Shown: positions 10,283 through 21,664 of the stretch, in pieces
How the letters are laid out: the number at the start of each line of letters is the position of its first letter
Position numbering within the stretch: position 1 is the stretch's first letter
Assembly: GCA_963556495.2 (NCBI GenBank)
Contig: OY747702.1
Location: forward strand, 15,099,403 to 15,163,402
DNA from: Valencia hispanica
Lineage: Eukaryota > Chordata > Actinopteri > Cyprinodontiformes > Valenciidae
Direction of reading: 5' to 3'
Length of the DNA stretch: 64,000 bases
Made by a program: the position numbers and the translations under genes
The notes under the pieces: model-generated
Database searches by the model: none
What the model saw: only the letters and a program-made list of their open reading frames with translations
What the model was told of the DNA's origin: nothing

Positions 10283-11615
10283 AGTACATTGCAAGCACAG
10301 TCATCCATGTTGAACTTTTCCTGTTAGTATTTTATATAGAAATCTGGCTGATTGTACAAGGAAATGTTACATGGTTTTCAAAAATGTAGTTTTCAAATAA
10401 AAATCTCAAAAGTTCCCTTTATTCTGATTGCCTTCAGAAAACTCCTTACTAGTAAAAAGTATGTGGATCATTTCATCCCAGTTTAAATCCAGCTGTTATG
10501 TGAAGCCATCAAAGGTTTGTTAGAGAACATTAGTAAACAACCAGCATAATGAAGACCAAGGAACACAAGAGACAGGTCAGGGAGAAAGTTGTGGAGAAGT
10601 TTAGATCAAGTTTGGGTTATACATTTGTATTCCAAACTTTGAACATCTCAAAGAGCACTGTTTGTCCAATTCATCTTCTGGAAATGAAAAGAGTATACTA
10701 CAACTTCAAAGCTACAAAGAAGAACGAGCTAGGCAGAGCACTGATCAGAGAAACGGCTAAGCTGGCCCATGGTGTCTCTGGAGGAGCTGCAGAAACCACG
10801 CCTCTGCACAGTGGTTAGATGTATTTGCTTTATATTTATTTGTATTGCTCAGGTTTCAGAGGACCATCTCTAAGTACTGTTGTCATGAAGACTTGGTGTT
10901 CCCAGGATACCACACTGCAGCAGTGCTTGCACAACAAGCAATAGCCATGTTTGTTAAAGCTCCAGTTTGCTTTAAACTATTGATTGTTTATTCCTTTGAC
11001 TGTAAATATGCTCATGTTTTGACAAGTAGTTGTTCTTACAGCCTTTTACTAACTTCAAAAGATCCAGGCACATCTGCTTCACGTGAAATGCATGTTCTCT
11101 TGTCTTTCTCACTTTGAAGAGTGGGTAAATAAAAAAACTGCTTCTGCGCCACATCATATGTAGGTGATGCGGCATATACGGTTATGGATGACTAATTAAG
11201 TGGTAATAACATTTTGAAAACAATTTCTATCTTACATTTCATGTTTTGTCTCAAATGCATTTTAGTAAAAGTTACATTTCAGTATGAGATTATGCTATTG
11301 AATTAAGAAATAAATGTAAGCTTATCAGGAGTGCCAGGAGGGAGCTGTAACTGAGCTGCAATGGAATGGTTTTGATCAAAGCATATTTATGTACTAACAA
11401 TGGTTTGTATAGTATGACCAACCTAAAGATAATTTTTAAATAAGATGAGGAAAAATGTCAGCCTCTAACTGTGAAAAAGACTAGCACAGATAAATGCTGA
11501 TTTGTGTTGGTCTATCACATAAAATCCCAACTAAATTTCTTCATGTTTATGGTTGTACCTTAACAAAATCTGAAATTGTTCAAAGTGTATCGATAGTTTT
11601 TCAAAGCATTAAATA
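10283..11615 (+). mobile_element. Near-full-length but degenerate Tc1-like transposon
   Basis: The left end (10283 on) reads CAGTACATTGCAAGCACAGT then 'CATCCATGTTGAACTTTTCC', a decayed Tc1 terminal repeat. From 10549, ATGAAGACCAAGGAACACAA and 'CAGGTCAGGGAGAAAGTTGT' match the conserved start of teleost Tc1 transposases. Near 11365, 'GGTTTTGATCAAAGCATATT' matches the block coding WLRSKHI. The right end (11510-11615) has 'CACATAAAATCCCAACTAAA' and a decayed terminal repeat. The length, about 1.33 kb, fits an intact Tc1 footprint, but the frame breaks repeatedly and no long transposase ORF remains. The middle part (10840-11100) is hard to align by eye. Confidence 0.7.
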
Positions 11616-12780
11616 ATTGTTTTACTTTTTCATTTTTGTATCCACTTAAATCCCTTTCCTGAATGCCCTGCAGGCCCTATCTAATGGGTTTCCTTAACAA
11701 TGTGCACTTTATAAAGAGAGTTGGACATTATACCAGATGTGATCAAGGAAAATATGTCACAGTGAACAATTCCCAAGCCTTTTTTTTCAATTATGTACAT
11801 TTGTAGCAGTGCTTTGTACCCAGAAACCTTTCATACATTCAATCTCAGTTTAGATAAAAGTTAATCCAGAACTGGAATAGTACTTTTATGTAGTAAGATC
11901 ATATTCACAATGCTAAATTGCCCTAAGACAAACAGTTTTATCAGCAGTTTAACAATCCAATGTGTATTACTTTAATACAGTTTAATATAAGAAAACCATG
12001 GACTAAAAATGCACAGAAAGTCTGGAAAAGTAACAGATCTGATAAGTATGGAGAAAGAAAAGAAGAATTTGTTCACATCTAATTAAAAATATCTGAAATT
12101 TCCAAAATGAGTAGTATTAAGACCTTTGGCATGGTTACAATGATATCAGTTGTTTTTTAATCGTCTTAGTCAAGTCTTGAGTTGCACTGTTTTGGAATAA
12201 ATATATTGGAAACCATAATGGCATGCATGGTGCTGTAATTGTTTCAGGGTCAGATATTTCTCAGTTGATGAAACAGCTAAAGAAACGGGCGTACTTTGGG
12301 AATCTTTATATCATATAACCTGTTAAAGTAACAGCGAATTGTTTGTTCATATATATTTTTTCCTTTCTCACGCTTTTTTAACTACACTTGGAAACTGCAT
12401 CACTGGAAACATTTGATGTACATTGAAATATTTCCGTATCACACACACACACAAAAAGAACAATTTAACCAAGAATTCTGGAAATGTTCAGTCTAAAAAA
12501 AAATGGAACTTTGACATGAGGAAAAAGCATAGGAACTCTTTCAAGTGAGACTTTCAGCTTTTTCCATTCACTTTTGCTGTTACAAAACATTTAGCAAAAC
12601 TCCATAATACAAAGTGTTTTGGTGGCGTAGCTGTTTTGGGGAAACATGTGGTCCCATGCATTTGCATACCAAGTTATATGAGAGTTGTCTCACTGATCCA
12701 TTCAAACGGAATTTCCTCGACCTTCTGCTGTTCTTTGACGTGTGTGTGATGTGTGCAGGTTTTCAGATTCATGGGTCGGT
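11616..12780. other. No gene recognised
   Basis: AT-rich sequence with a short CA run near 12442-12453. No gene, named repeat or regulatory signature seen. Confidence 0.4.
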
Positions 12781-12799
12781 CACCTTCGGTCTCACTTAC

Positions 12800-12845
12800 C
12801 TCGTCCTTGGCGGGGTCATCTTCAAACTCTCCCATGCAGCTTGAG
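12800..12845 (-). CDS. Candidate short exon with consensus splice donor (uncertain)
   Basis: On the minus strand the sequence encodes MGEFEDDPAKDE (12835-12800) and is followed at once by GTAAGTGAG (12799-12791), a near-ideal 5' splice donor after GAG. The ATG has G at +4. The frame is also open upstream (NLTGLFSSC), so this could be a first coding exon or part of an internal one. A possible acceptor is TTCTCAAG just upstream, but it has a weak pyrimidine tract. The acidic peptide and higher GC content differ from the flanks. I do not recognise the protein. A chance match to the donor consensus is quite possible. Confidence 0.25.
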
Positions 12846-13399
12846 AATAATCCAGTTAAATTAAGCATCGATAACTACGAAGATAGTCATTAACTGAAAC
12901 TCATTCATGCTTTCAGGCTATAATTTTACAAATGAGTGGGTCACTTAACACATAATCATTCAGAAATCTTTTTTTTTTTAATTGGTGTTTGAGAGGAGGA
13001 CATGCTGGCAACAGAACAAATTACCAAAGCTTCTATATAACATCTTAGACGTGAGCACTAGCTCTGATTAAAATGTATGGAATTTCAGGGTGTCCCTCTT
13101 AATTTTGCCAAGCATACATGAACGGGCAATCCATTTCTGTGTCTATTTATATCCTGTTATCCTGTACACACGCACAGACACACATATATATTTAGACTAT
13201 GCTGGTTAAGTAGATAGTGCAGTGTCAGCAGCAGTGGCATGTTATTAGCTGTGAGACAGAGTGCTGTTTGACATGTTGCTAAGAGTGTGCGCACTCTTTC
13301 CATTTTGTTTTGGTTCCATTGTTGCTTGCCACCAGACTGCTGACACTTCATTAGAGATTCACACCGACTGGGTCTGATGGAGTGTGAGTGGTTGCGCAC

Positions 13400-14250
13400 G
13401 GGCGAATGAGCGAACGGGTGGGTGGACCGCTGGTTCTCTAATCACAATGTAACGACGGACCTGCACAGAATCAATCTTCAGACGTAATTAAAACGGACAA
13501 AAGAGGGGAGAGGGCAGGTTTGCTCGTAAACACGGAGAGATGAAGGATGGATCTCGGGATGTGGAGAGGGGGGGAGCATGATAGTGGGTGCTGAGCGATC
13601 ATTACCGCTTCTATGAATGTAAAAGAGGGCAGCTACAGTAAGGAGCTATCACCCATGCTGATGTTAATGCTAAATGCTCCAGTCAGGCTAACTTGATTAC
13701 ACTGACAGCCACAACAGAGTTGAGGACATTATCCATACAGTACCTGACACATTTTGGGCTTATTAAAGTGCCCTCCCCACAATTAACCAAGATAGAGGGT
13801 GAATATGGGGAGTATATCCCCTGCTGCAGCCCAACACGATCCCCACATGCCTTAAATAGGGTTGGGAATATATTGTCTAATGTCTTCCTTTGACACCGAC
13901 AGCCCCAGCCTGGGCCAAACTTCCTTCTAAGTGGTGCTGCTATGCTCAGGTCATTATGGTGACAGCCATGTCGGCGGCTGATGTTGGGGCCATTAGCAAA
14001 GTGCTTTGCAGAATTAGAAGGGACAACAGGCAGCTTATTAGGGTCAGAACAAGCACTTGTAGACATGTAGCTGTGATGGTTGGACCAAGTAATGGAAAGA
14101 GGAAAAGTTATCATTTGTTCATTTCGACATTTAATTGATGAGCAAATAATGATAAACATTAAATCCATGTCTGTTCTTTGGATGTGGTATGTGAGCTGCC
14201 TGTGATGGCAATCAGAAGACATTTTAATAATGGTTATTTCCAATTAACTG
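13400..14250. promoter_or_regulatory. Candidate conserved non-coding block
   Basis: This 0.85-kb stretch has no repeat I recognise and balanced base composition. It contains motifs such as ACAATTAACC, CTTATTAAAG, CGTAATTAAAAC and TTTAATTGATGAG, which are homeodomain-type sites. The minus-strand 186-codon ORF (13683-14243) has no recognisable domain and is more likely chance openness in constrained non-coding DNA. The regulatory reading is an inference from composition only. Confidence 0.3.
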
Positions 14251-14261
14251 TGATGCAGTTT

Positions 14262-14526
14262 ACTCAAAGGCAGCTCTAAACAGATGGGTCTTTAGCTTTG
14301 ATTTAAAACAACTCAGTGTTTCAGCAGCTTTGCAGTTCTCTGGAAGTTTGTTACAGATAAGGGGAGGCATAGAAACTGAAAGCTGCTTCCCTAACTCTAG
14401 GGATGATTAGTAGACTAGAGTTTGAAGACCTGAGGGGTCTGTGGGGTTGGTATAGTGGCAACAAGTCTTCAACATACTTTGGTGCGAAGCCCTTCAATGT
14501 TTTATAAACTGAAAGTATTTTGAAGA
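14262..14526 (-). mobile_element. LINE fragment (right part), split from 18059-18125
   Basis: The minus strand encodes FKILSVYKTLKGFAPKYVEDLL and LRSSNSSLLIIPRVR, the C-terminal region found in a common teleost LINE family and in the copy at 26640-27620. At 14526 ('AGTATTTTGAAGAC') the match stops and resumes at about 18059 with CCACAGGGAGCCAGTGTAAA, the adjacent block in the uninterrupted copy (compare 26945-26990). So 3.5 kb was inserted here. Confidence 0.7.
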
Positions 14527-14691
14527 CTACTGTAATTTTCGGACTATTGAGGGCACATGAATATAAGGTGCACCAGCATAATTTTAAAAGAAAATACATT
14601 TTGTACATATATAGGGCACATCTGAGTATATGCCACATGTTTTCATTTTGTAACATCAGATATTTACACATAAAGATGGAATATTTGTTAT

Positions 14692-14970
14692 ATTACATCT
14701 GCCAGGAGGTAATTTTTTCGTGCCCGTCGGTCTGTTTGTTAGCAACATAACTCAAAAAGTTATGGACGAATTTCAATGAAATTTGAAGGAAATGTCCGCA
14801 ATGGGACCAGGGACAACTGATTACATTGTGGGGTTGATGTTGATCCAACATGAAGCGCGTATCCACCCACCGACCAGCAATGCTAACCTCCACTCCTCTC
14901 CTGTGTCAGAGAGCTCACAGACGGCTGACCGTAATCTCTGCTCTTCGCTGGAAGAGCACAGCCATGTGTC
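14692..14970. repeat. Dispersed teleost repeat block
   Basis: The segment with 'CTGCCAGGAGGTAATTTTTT', 'CTCAAAAAGTTATGGACGAA' and 'TTTCAATGAAATTTGAAGGA' resembles a dispersed repeat I have seen in fish and amphibian genomes. Its ends are unclear and no coding potential is visible. Confidence 0.4.
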
Positions 14971-15032
14971 TCGTTAACAGACATGCTATTGGAATAGTAC
15001 CGAAAGGTAGAATTAAATAAAAACATGAGGAT

Positions 15033-15054
15033 GGGGGGGGGGGGGGGGGGGGGG
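15033..15054 (+). repeat. Poly-G run (22 G)
   Basis: An uninterrupted run of 22 G lies inside the TIR element. It could form G-quadruplex structures and is prone to length error in assembly. Confidence 0.85.
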
Positions 15055-15263
15055 TTGTGAGTGGCTCAGAGAGCACACTCAGAGGTCTGCTTTTCTAGTT
15101 TTAATTTAAGACGTGCTTTTTTTTCAAACGTACTTTAGCCTACCAGAAAAGTCATTGGCCACTATCTTTATCTTTCTCATTAAAGCCACTGAAGTCGTCT
15201 TCTTTAGTATCTTTATGTCTGAAAGCTTTTGTTGTCTTTTTACAGTGACTCAGTTCTTCCCGC

Positions 15264-17682
15264 CAAGGGCATAACCATCATCTCAGAAGTGAGGGGGACA
15301 TTTTTTTTCTTTTCAGTGGCCTATTGTAAATGTAAAATAAACTGCAAAAATGCACTTCCGAAATGTCTATTCCATGTTTGTAGTCAAATAGTTATATTTT
15401 AAGTTCTCAATGTGATTTTGTTATTTAAAGCAAAGACAAGTTTTAGTAAAGAAATATTCAGCCAGCTAATTGAAAAGACATTTGCTGTCTTCAAGTTAGA
15501 CAACGGAGATAATAACGACAGGATGGTCCAAATGAATACTTGACAATGATGAAGTAAAGCTTCATCATGGAGTTAAGGAGCGCAGAAACTAAACTAGTTT
15601 ACATAACGTTGTGATTTCTTTTATGTTTATATTCAGTCAGAAAAGATTGTTTTAGTTAAAAATGTATCTGTTTAACTAAACTATTTGTAACATTCTGTTT
15701 GTCCCATGTTAAGAACTCTACTTTGAGTTATGGTAAATAGTTATTTATCTATGGTTTTATCACAAGAAAACAAAGTAAGCAGTGTTTTACCTGCAGATCA
15801 CAATATTGTTAATGCAAGCGAAGGACATTTATTGTCAGTTTTCCAATTGAAAACTGTGTTTTGTCTTGTTTAACAGTTTCTAAGCCAATTGGGATCCTGC
15901 AACCCAAAGAGCCTGTTGTATACGAGGAGAGACATGCAGTCACTCTGAGATGTGAGATCCAGGAAACTGGAGGAACTCAGTGGACGTATGAATGGGAACC
16001 ATAATCACAGAAAACTGCAGTTGTGGAAGAGACCTGATGTTTTCTGTACTTTCACGCACTATTGAGTGGCAGAATAAATGTAGGATTTCATTTTGAATTT
16101 TAGGACTTTGGAACTTAACCATTTCCTTAGTTGTTGGTCATCCTCAGATTTATATGTCAATAACTGAGCAAAATGTCCTTCGGCGTCATCATGCCCTCTT
16201 AGAGCGAGACCCTGCCTTGCCAAGAACTGTACAGCACTTTTTTTTAACAAACAGGTCTGTGCTTCCTCTTGCTCAGTGGAAATTAATGTTTGCTCTCTGT
16301 TTTTAGCAAGTTGGGATGTTTTCTTAAAAAAGCTTTGTGACAGTAAAAGCACAATACTCCTTCAACACCTGGGAGGAAATGAAGCCAGGGGAAGTTCTCA
16401 TACCACTCTCTCTGAAATGTTAGTTTTATCAGCCAACTTCTGGCAAACCATGGTCTTGGGATCTGGCTGATGTGGCTTTAGAGCGGCTATAGAAGATTCA
16501 TCTCCTGCTATGTAACGGTCTTCTGTTTCTGCCTGACTGTCAGTTCTGCAGCCTGGTTTTTGCCCTGTCACAAGGCTTTCTCCCTGAGCTACCTATTAAA
16601 ATGCAAACAAAAGATATTTCTGAAGTGGGAATGACAGCAATTTTAAAAATTCTTAAAAAACCCTGTCCTGATACCTGCTTAGTTTTGCCTAGGAATTGAT
16701 GTCTTATTATCTTAGCCAATTTTAATTTCTCTTTACCTGTGAAAAAAACTTGCTTCCTCTCCCCTGCTACTGGCCTCTGGCGTTATCCCTCCTCCCTGAC
16801 CCTGATCTTTACATTGTGGAAATAAAGGTAAAAACAATTAGGAATAAAAAAAAAAAAAATAGAATTATTGACCGTGAAATTAATGTGAAAAATAACCTGA
16901 GCCCCCCTTTATGCCATAGATATTTTTTTTCTCACCCACTTTTCTTTTAAAGATTATTAATATCACTAATATTGTGAACTAAGGATTTCTTTCAAATATG
17001 TGCAAAGCAATAGTGAGCACTAGCTCTACTTGGAAATGGAAGAGAACTGGGTTAATTACTAGCATAAACTAGCAAGGTAACATAGCTTAGCTAAACCCCA
17101 ACATTAGTATTGTTAATTAATGTTCTTGCAGTTTTCGCCCCAAATGTTTTAAAAACGCATACCCACATTAAAATGAAAGCTGTTCTTAAACCATTTTGAG
17201 TGGAGACATGGCTGTGATCTCTTTGAAAAGAAATTGCTCTGAAGTTTCCCCCATAACAGTGAGAATCTGTAAGTGCTATTGTTACCAAGTTATATGATTT
17301 CGAATATATTTTGAAAATGATGATACCTGCCGGTATCTAACACATCGTTTAGCTAATGTCATCTGCAGGCAACAGCATAACTCAACTTCCACAGCTTGTA
17401 TGGAAGAAACTGTCCAAAGTTTTTTTCCCTTTTGCTGGCTGCGGCTGGCTTGTTAGACATGATGTGCTGCGCTGCTCTCTCTGCTCTATCCAGCACTTGA
17501 TGATGACCCACTGGCTGCGTTAGCTTATGGTGTGTTCAAAGACGGCTCGGAAAAATCAGTTTCCGCAAATTAACGGTTAAGTCGGCTTTAAAGGCTAGAA
17601 AAAAGTGCGGGGGACGCAGGGCACCGACACGGGAAGTGCGGGGGACATGTCCCACGCGTACCCCACGGTTGTTACGCCCATG
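15264..17682. mobile_element. hAT element with exact 8-bp target duplication and captured exon
   Basis: The identical 8-bp repeats CTTCCCGC lie at 15256-15263 and 17683-17690. Inside them the left end CAAGGGCATAACCA and the right end (ending GGTTGTTACGCCCATG) are inverted copies differing at three or four of 14 positions. Both ends carry a GGGGGACA block just inside. These are hAT features. The element is about 2.4 kb with no transposase. It carries a broken immunoglobulin-domain exon (15877-16004) with intron-like sequence upstream. Similar GGGGGACA-type ends occur in other fish repeats, so this may be a dispersed family. Confidence 0.75.
15877..16004 (+). pseudogene. Truncated immunoglobulin-domain exon, Fc receptor-like type
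   Basis: TTGTCTTGTTTAACAG (15861-15876) is a good splice acceptor. The sequence after it encodes SKPIGILQPKEPVVYEER followed by HAVTLRCEIQETGGTQWTY and EWEP, then a TAA stop at 16002-16004. The order TLRCEI ... QWTYEW is the first half of an immunoglobulin C2-type domain (B-strand cysteine, C-strand tryptophan) and closely resembles the repeated domains of teleost Fc receptor-like proteins. The second half with the partner cysteine is missing and no donor follows. It lies inside the hAT element at 15264-17682, so it looks like a host exon captured by the transposon. It is a relic and should not be called a host gene. Confidence 0.7.
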
Positions 17683-18058
17683 CTTCCCGCTCCCTCCTCT
17701 AACATCTCACCATCAATTCATTGATGTCAAGCTTACCTGCAGTAGCTCTATTTTCTTCTTTGATGGCCAGCTTGATTCCCTTTAACTTAAAAGCTGCATT
17801 TCTTCAAGTGTTTTCCATGACGGTGTGTGCATGAAAACTACCGGCAAGGCAATTTTATTTGTATGGCACACTTTCAACATGGTAATTCAAGGTGCGGTAG
17901 TGTCTTCTTCGGTGCATAATCTTTCCCCATATGTCTGTCTCACTTTTGTTCTTCTTGCTATAGTAAAAATATCCATAAATTAGCCGCATCATTGTATAGG
18001 ACACAGGGTCCAAAGCGTGTGAAAAAAGTAGTGGCTTATAGTCCGAACATTACGGTAT

Positions 18059-18125
18059 TCCACAGGGAGCCAGTGTAAAGACTTTAGAACTGGGGTGATG
18101 TGCTCTATTTTTACTAGTTCTAGTA
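18059..18125 (-). mobile_element. LINE fragment (left part of the split copy)
   Basis: CACAGGGAGCCAGTGTAAAG and 'AACTGGGGTGATGTGCTCTA' match the copy at 26965-27010 and continue the fragment that ends at 14526. Similarity fades after the 'TTCTAGT' block. Confidence 0.7.
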
Positions 18126-18735
18126 AAAAATAAATGTGTGGGCTAAATTAAAGTTATGCTCCATTTGATTTAGCATCTGCTTGATAGCAAAAACTCAAAA
18201 ACAAAAAAAAAGTTTTTTCATGTATATCTTTGTAATTGATTACAGGCAGTAAGGCCTTAAATCATTTCTTTCCACCAATGTTCTTAAGGATTTTTAACTG
18301 AATTATCCCTTTTGCTTTATAGGAGGATTGTTTTCTTAACTACTCCTTCTACTTCACAATAATTCCCTTAGAGTTGTGCACTTGGTGTATTGTTAAACAG
18401 AAATGTCAGAAGATGCTATCCTTTCTGTGATGCACAGAGTGCTCATTGTTCATCTTTAATCTCCAACAGTATCCAGATGCTGGATTGGAGCACATCTGTA
18501 ACTACTGTCTGACTGGATAAAGCAGTTGTTCTGACTGTTCTTTCTGGGGTGCAGTGGGAATGTGCAGCTGTGTTTTTTTTTTTTTTTTACCTACGGTGCT
18601 TCCGTCTTCCGCACACTGTACCAGAGTAGAACAATGAAAAAACACAATACACACACAGTCGTTGCATGAACCCATTGTTGCATCACTAAAAACACAAGCG
18701 TCACAACCATAACCATAACAGGCATAGAATAGCTA
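18126..18735. other. No gene recognised
   Basis: Contains a poly-T run near 18572-18588 and otherwise nothing I can name. Confidence 0.4.
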
Positions 18736-18965
18736 CAGCTCCAGCCTGCATCGCACTGACAGCTATGTCATCCCAAGGCTGCAGTCATAATCAGAGCGAG
18801 CCCACAGTCTGTCAAAGCAGCGGCCAGTGAAAGACTACTTGTCATTTCTCTTAATGCAAGAGGCCCATGCAGTCATAAGGGCATAGTGACTCTCACAGCA
18901 TTCATATCAAGGGGCCCAGTGTGATATAAGACTCCAGATTTTAATAAAGCCCAGCTTCTCTCAAA
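18736..18965. promoter_or_regulatory. Candidate conserved non-coding block
   Basis: A compact repeat-free block with sites such as GACAGCTATGTCA, TCATAATCAGAGC and TTCTCTTAATGCAAGAGG. The composition differs from the AT-rich flanks. Reading it as regulatory is an inference; no alignment was possible. Confidence 0.22.
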
Positions 18966-20745
18966 AAGTCCCGGTGAACACAAATAACATCATGAACTAA
19001 CCAAAATATTGTACAGGAGTCCAAGATTTACTTATTCGGAGGTCCTGTAATGGAACCACATAATTCCACATGCATCATTTATTTATTTAAGTATTTAATT
19101 ATTTATTTATTCATTCATTCATTTATGCTTGCTGTTTTGTTTTTCTGTATTACTCTTTCATGAACCCCTTTCAAAAGACAACAAGCCAGGATCTGATTGG
19201 GTTTTGCATGCCTTGGAGAGGTAGTCACAGACGAGTTGGCTAGTAAGTGTGAAGTGGTTTGGCAACACGAACATTGCTTCATAAAGATGAAGAGGTGCTG
19301 TCCTTTGTTTCAAACTCCCAGGTTTACTAATGTAATCAGCTTGATTGCTGTGTTACAAATTACCTGTAAATACAGACTTTGAGCAAATTCTACTTCTCAA
19401 ATTCAAGATGAAGCAAATAAGAGCTGCATTGAAAGTAAAACCTTTCTAGCCTTTCTGCTGGGAGTAGCTAACTAGCAGCTTTTTCTCTGTGCATCTCTGA
19501 TTTGTGGAAATCTTGCAGAGCTTTGTCATAAAAATGCACAGTGAGTTAGAAATTCTTGGGTTTAGGAAAAAAGTGTGAAAGCCGATTAAAAATCCAGCAT
19601 TATTAGTGCTAGGAAAAGGTTTTGGCTTTGAAAGGTACATGATTTAAGTCAAGCAAACATTGTTTCATGGTAAATACTATGTGACAAAAGACAAACCAAA
19701 AAGTGCAAAAGGCTGCAGAACAAAATTAAAACTATGCTATATGGCACAAACTAGGTTTCCTTTTCCTGTTTAGATCAGCACCATTTACGTTTACCATTTA
19801 TACTGCAGATCAACTATTTGATGGAAAATAAACATAAATATATAAATAAACCTTAATTGTCATAGATGTGGTTGTGGGACTGTTTTATTGGTTTCAGGTT
19901 TTGTCTTCACCAAGAAAAGGATGATCTTTTTTTCTTTTGCTAATGGGAAAAAAAAAACTGGTTCAACAGAATGTAGATAACTAGAAGGATTAGCAGTGGT
20001 TGTAAGGGGTTCCATTTTAGCAAGTGAGATGAACCTTAATCATGTTGCCTTTCTTTTGAAATACAGTAATAGGGAAAGCATGTTCTACTACAGGGTTGTG
20101 TAACAACAAATGTTATGTCTCACTCAAAGACTTTCGACCTTTTATGTCAGAACGTCTCCTTGAGGCTTCTTCATTGTTGCAAAAAAGGAGATGATTTTAA
20201 CCTAAAAGGGAATCCGTTTTTTTTCTCTCAATTAGTAAATTGGACATTTTCATTCGAATAGATGCTGTGATATTTAGCAATTCTCCATTTAATTTACTTT
20301 TTATGAAAGGAGTGAATGAGAGGTGCTGCAGTTCTTTTTAAGTGGTTGCATTTGTGTCTTATATCATGAATAAATGACTGTATTTGTGTGTTTCCAATCA
20401 TGTAGGGGAAAGACAGCTTTGTAACCTCTGGCTGTTTTTGAGAATTTAAAGAAATTAGAATTGACTAAAATCAGAATCAGCAGGTCTGGGCTTCACATAA
20501 TTGATTATCAGAAATTGTGCCACAAAATCTCTGACAGGTGCATCTCTAACTTGAGCTCAATGCATTATACTGAATCATATTAAGTTGAAAGCTTTTAAAA
20601 GTAATTGTTGGAGTCATCTAACCATTATTTATGTAAAATAAACAAAGTAGTCTACCAGAATCTTTCAGGTCTGTAAAGCTTCAACTGTTTATTACATAGG
20701 TAGATAACTAACAGCTAGATAAAGATTCATTTGGGTTTTATCCCA
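18966..20745. other. No gene recognised; ATTT/ATTC tetranucleotide tract
   Basis: A degenerate (ATTT)n/(ATTC)n tract lies at about 19076-19127. I see no gene or named repeat in the remainder. Confidence 0.4.
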
Positions 20746-20749
20746 TTCT

Positions 20750-21115
20750 ACATGTCTGCTCCTGTACGTCCTCAGCAGCCTGAGGCCATGGGACTGCACA
20801 CATTAGGCCAGTGAACAGGTGTTTAATGGACTCAGGACAAAACCACTAAGACCTCTGCACTCACCGCTATTTATCACACTCAGCAGCGCACACTAACATA
20901 TCCCTGCGTAAACAGAGATGGCGAATGCGAGAGACCTGCCAGTGACATCTATCCATCATTTCTCTCGCAGCAGCGAGGGAGGCTTCGGCACGCGCGCAGG
21001 AGGTGAGTGTACGTGTTTGCGTGCGCATATGTCTCGCAGGAGAGGACCCAATATGGCCCGTCCAAAATTATCTCCTCCTGTCCTACTCCATTAAAATGTC
21101 AGAGGTTGGTGAGTT
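20750..21115. promoter_or_regulatory. Candidate conserved non-coding block, CpG-containing
   Basis: This stretch is more GC-rich than its surroundings, contains several CG dinucleotides (for example GGCACGCGCGCAGG) and no recognised repeat. It has motifs such as CGCTATTTATCACA, CCAATATGGCCCG (CArG-like) and TCCATTAAAATG. It could be a regulatory element or an unannotated non-coding exon. This rests on composition only. Confidence 0.25.
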
Positions 21116-21479
21116 GATAACTCGCAAAGGGGTTTGACCACATTTTGTGTCTCTTCCTGTCAAATTATGTACTTTTCTTTACTGGCTTTCCCAAGTTTAC
21201 TTATTTATCTACAGAGATTGATATTTTTTTAATGCTTTAGGGTAACAGAGGGTGGTTTTGATTTAGCAAAAGTGCAGTTTCTTGCCTCACTCGACTCACC
21301 GTCTTTGAGGTTATTATTAGTTATACATCTGTTTACTTACTAACCCTTACTGGCAATTAGTTTTTTTTAAATCAAAAGCAGAGGAGCTTTTTACCACACA
21401 TTCTAGAATTCACCCACTATTTAAGTGATTTCTTTTTGTGCTTACTTAGGTCATCTTGTCTAATATGAAGGTTTTTCTT

Positions 21480-21572
21480 TTTTGGACGATCTGAAACATT
21501 CAGTTAAGGCACAAAGAGCTACAACAGGAGAAATCTGTAAGGGTGCAAGTACTTTTCACATCGCTGTGTATA
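21480..21572. mobile_element. Terminal fragment of a Tc1-like element
   Basis: GATCTGAAACATTCAGTTAA followed by 'AAGGGTGCAAGTACTTTTCA' and 'CATCGCTGTGTA' matches the inverted end of the same Tc1-like family as the relic at 5413-9290. The rest of the element is not recognisable. Confidence 0.55.
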
Positions 21573-21664
21573 AAACAGCTAGAACGCAAAGCCACCAGCT
21601 GCAGCTGCTCACCAATTAGCACTTAGAAAATAAGCTTCCAGAACAAGACGCATGCATGGGTGGA

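Larger units (their letters stand above)
14527..18058. mobile_element. TIR element inserted in the LINE fragment
   Basis: The left end TACTGTAATTTTCGGACTAT and the right end ATAGTCCGAACATTACGGTA are inverted copies with two mismatches. Sequence just inside the right end ('ATAAATTAGCCGCATCATTG') is typical of a known teleost DNA transposon family that I cannot name with certainty. A TA duplication is possible but not proven. No transposase survives. Subtracting the hAT element inside (15264-17682) leaves about 1.1 kb. Confidence 0.65.

Noticed and set aside
13683..14243. 186-codon minus-strand ORF as a protein
   Set aside because: The translation has no recognisable domain and reads like random sequence rich in His, Ser and Cys. 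The block fits constrained non-coding DNA better.
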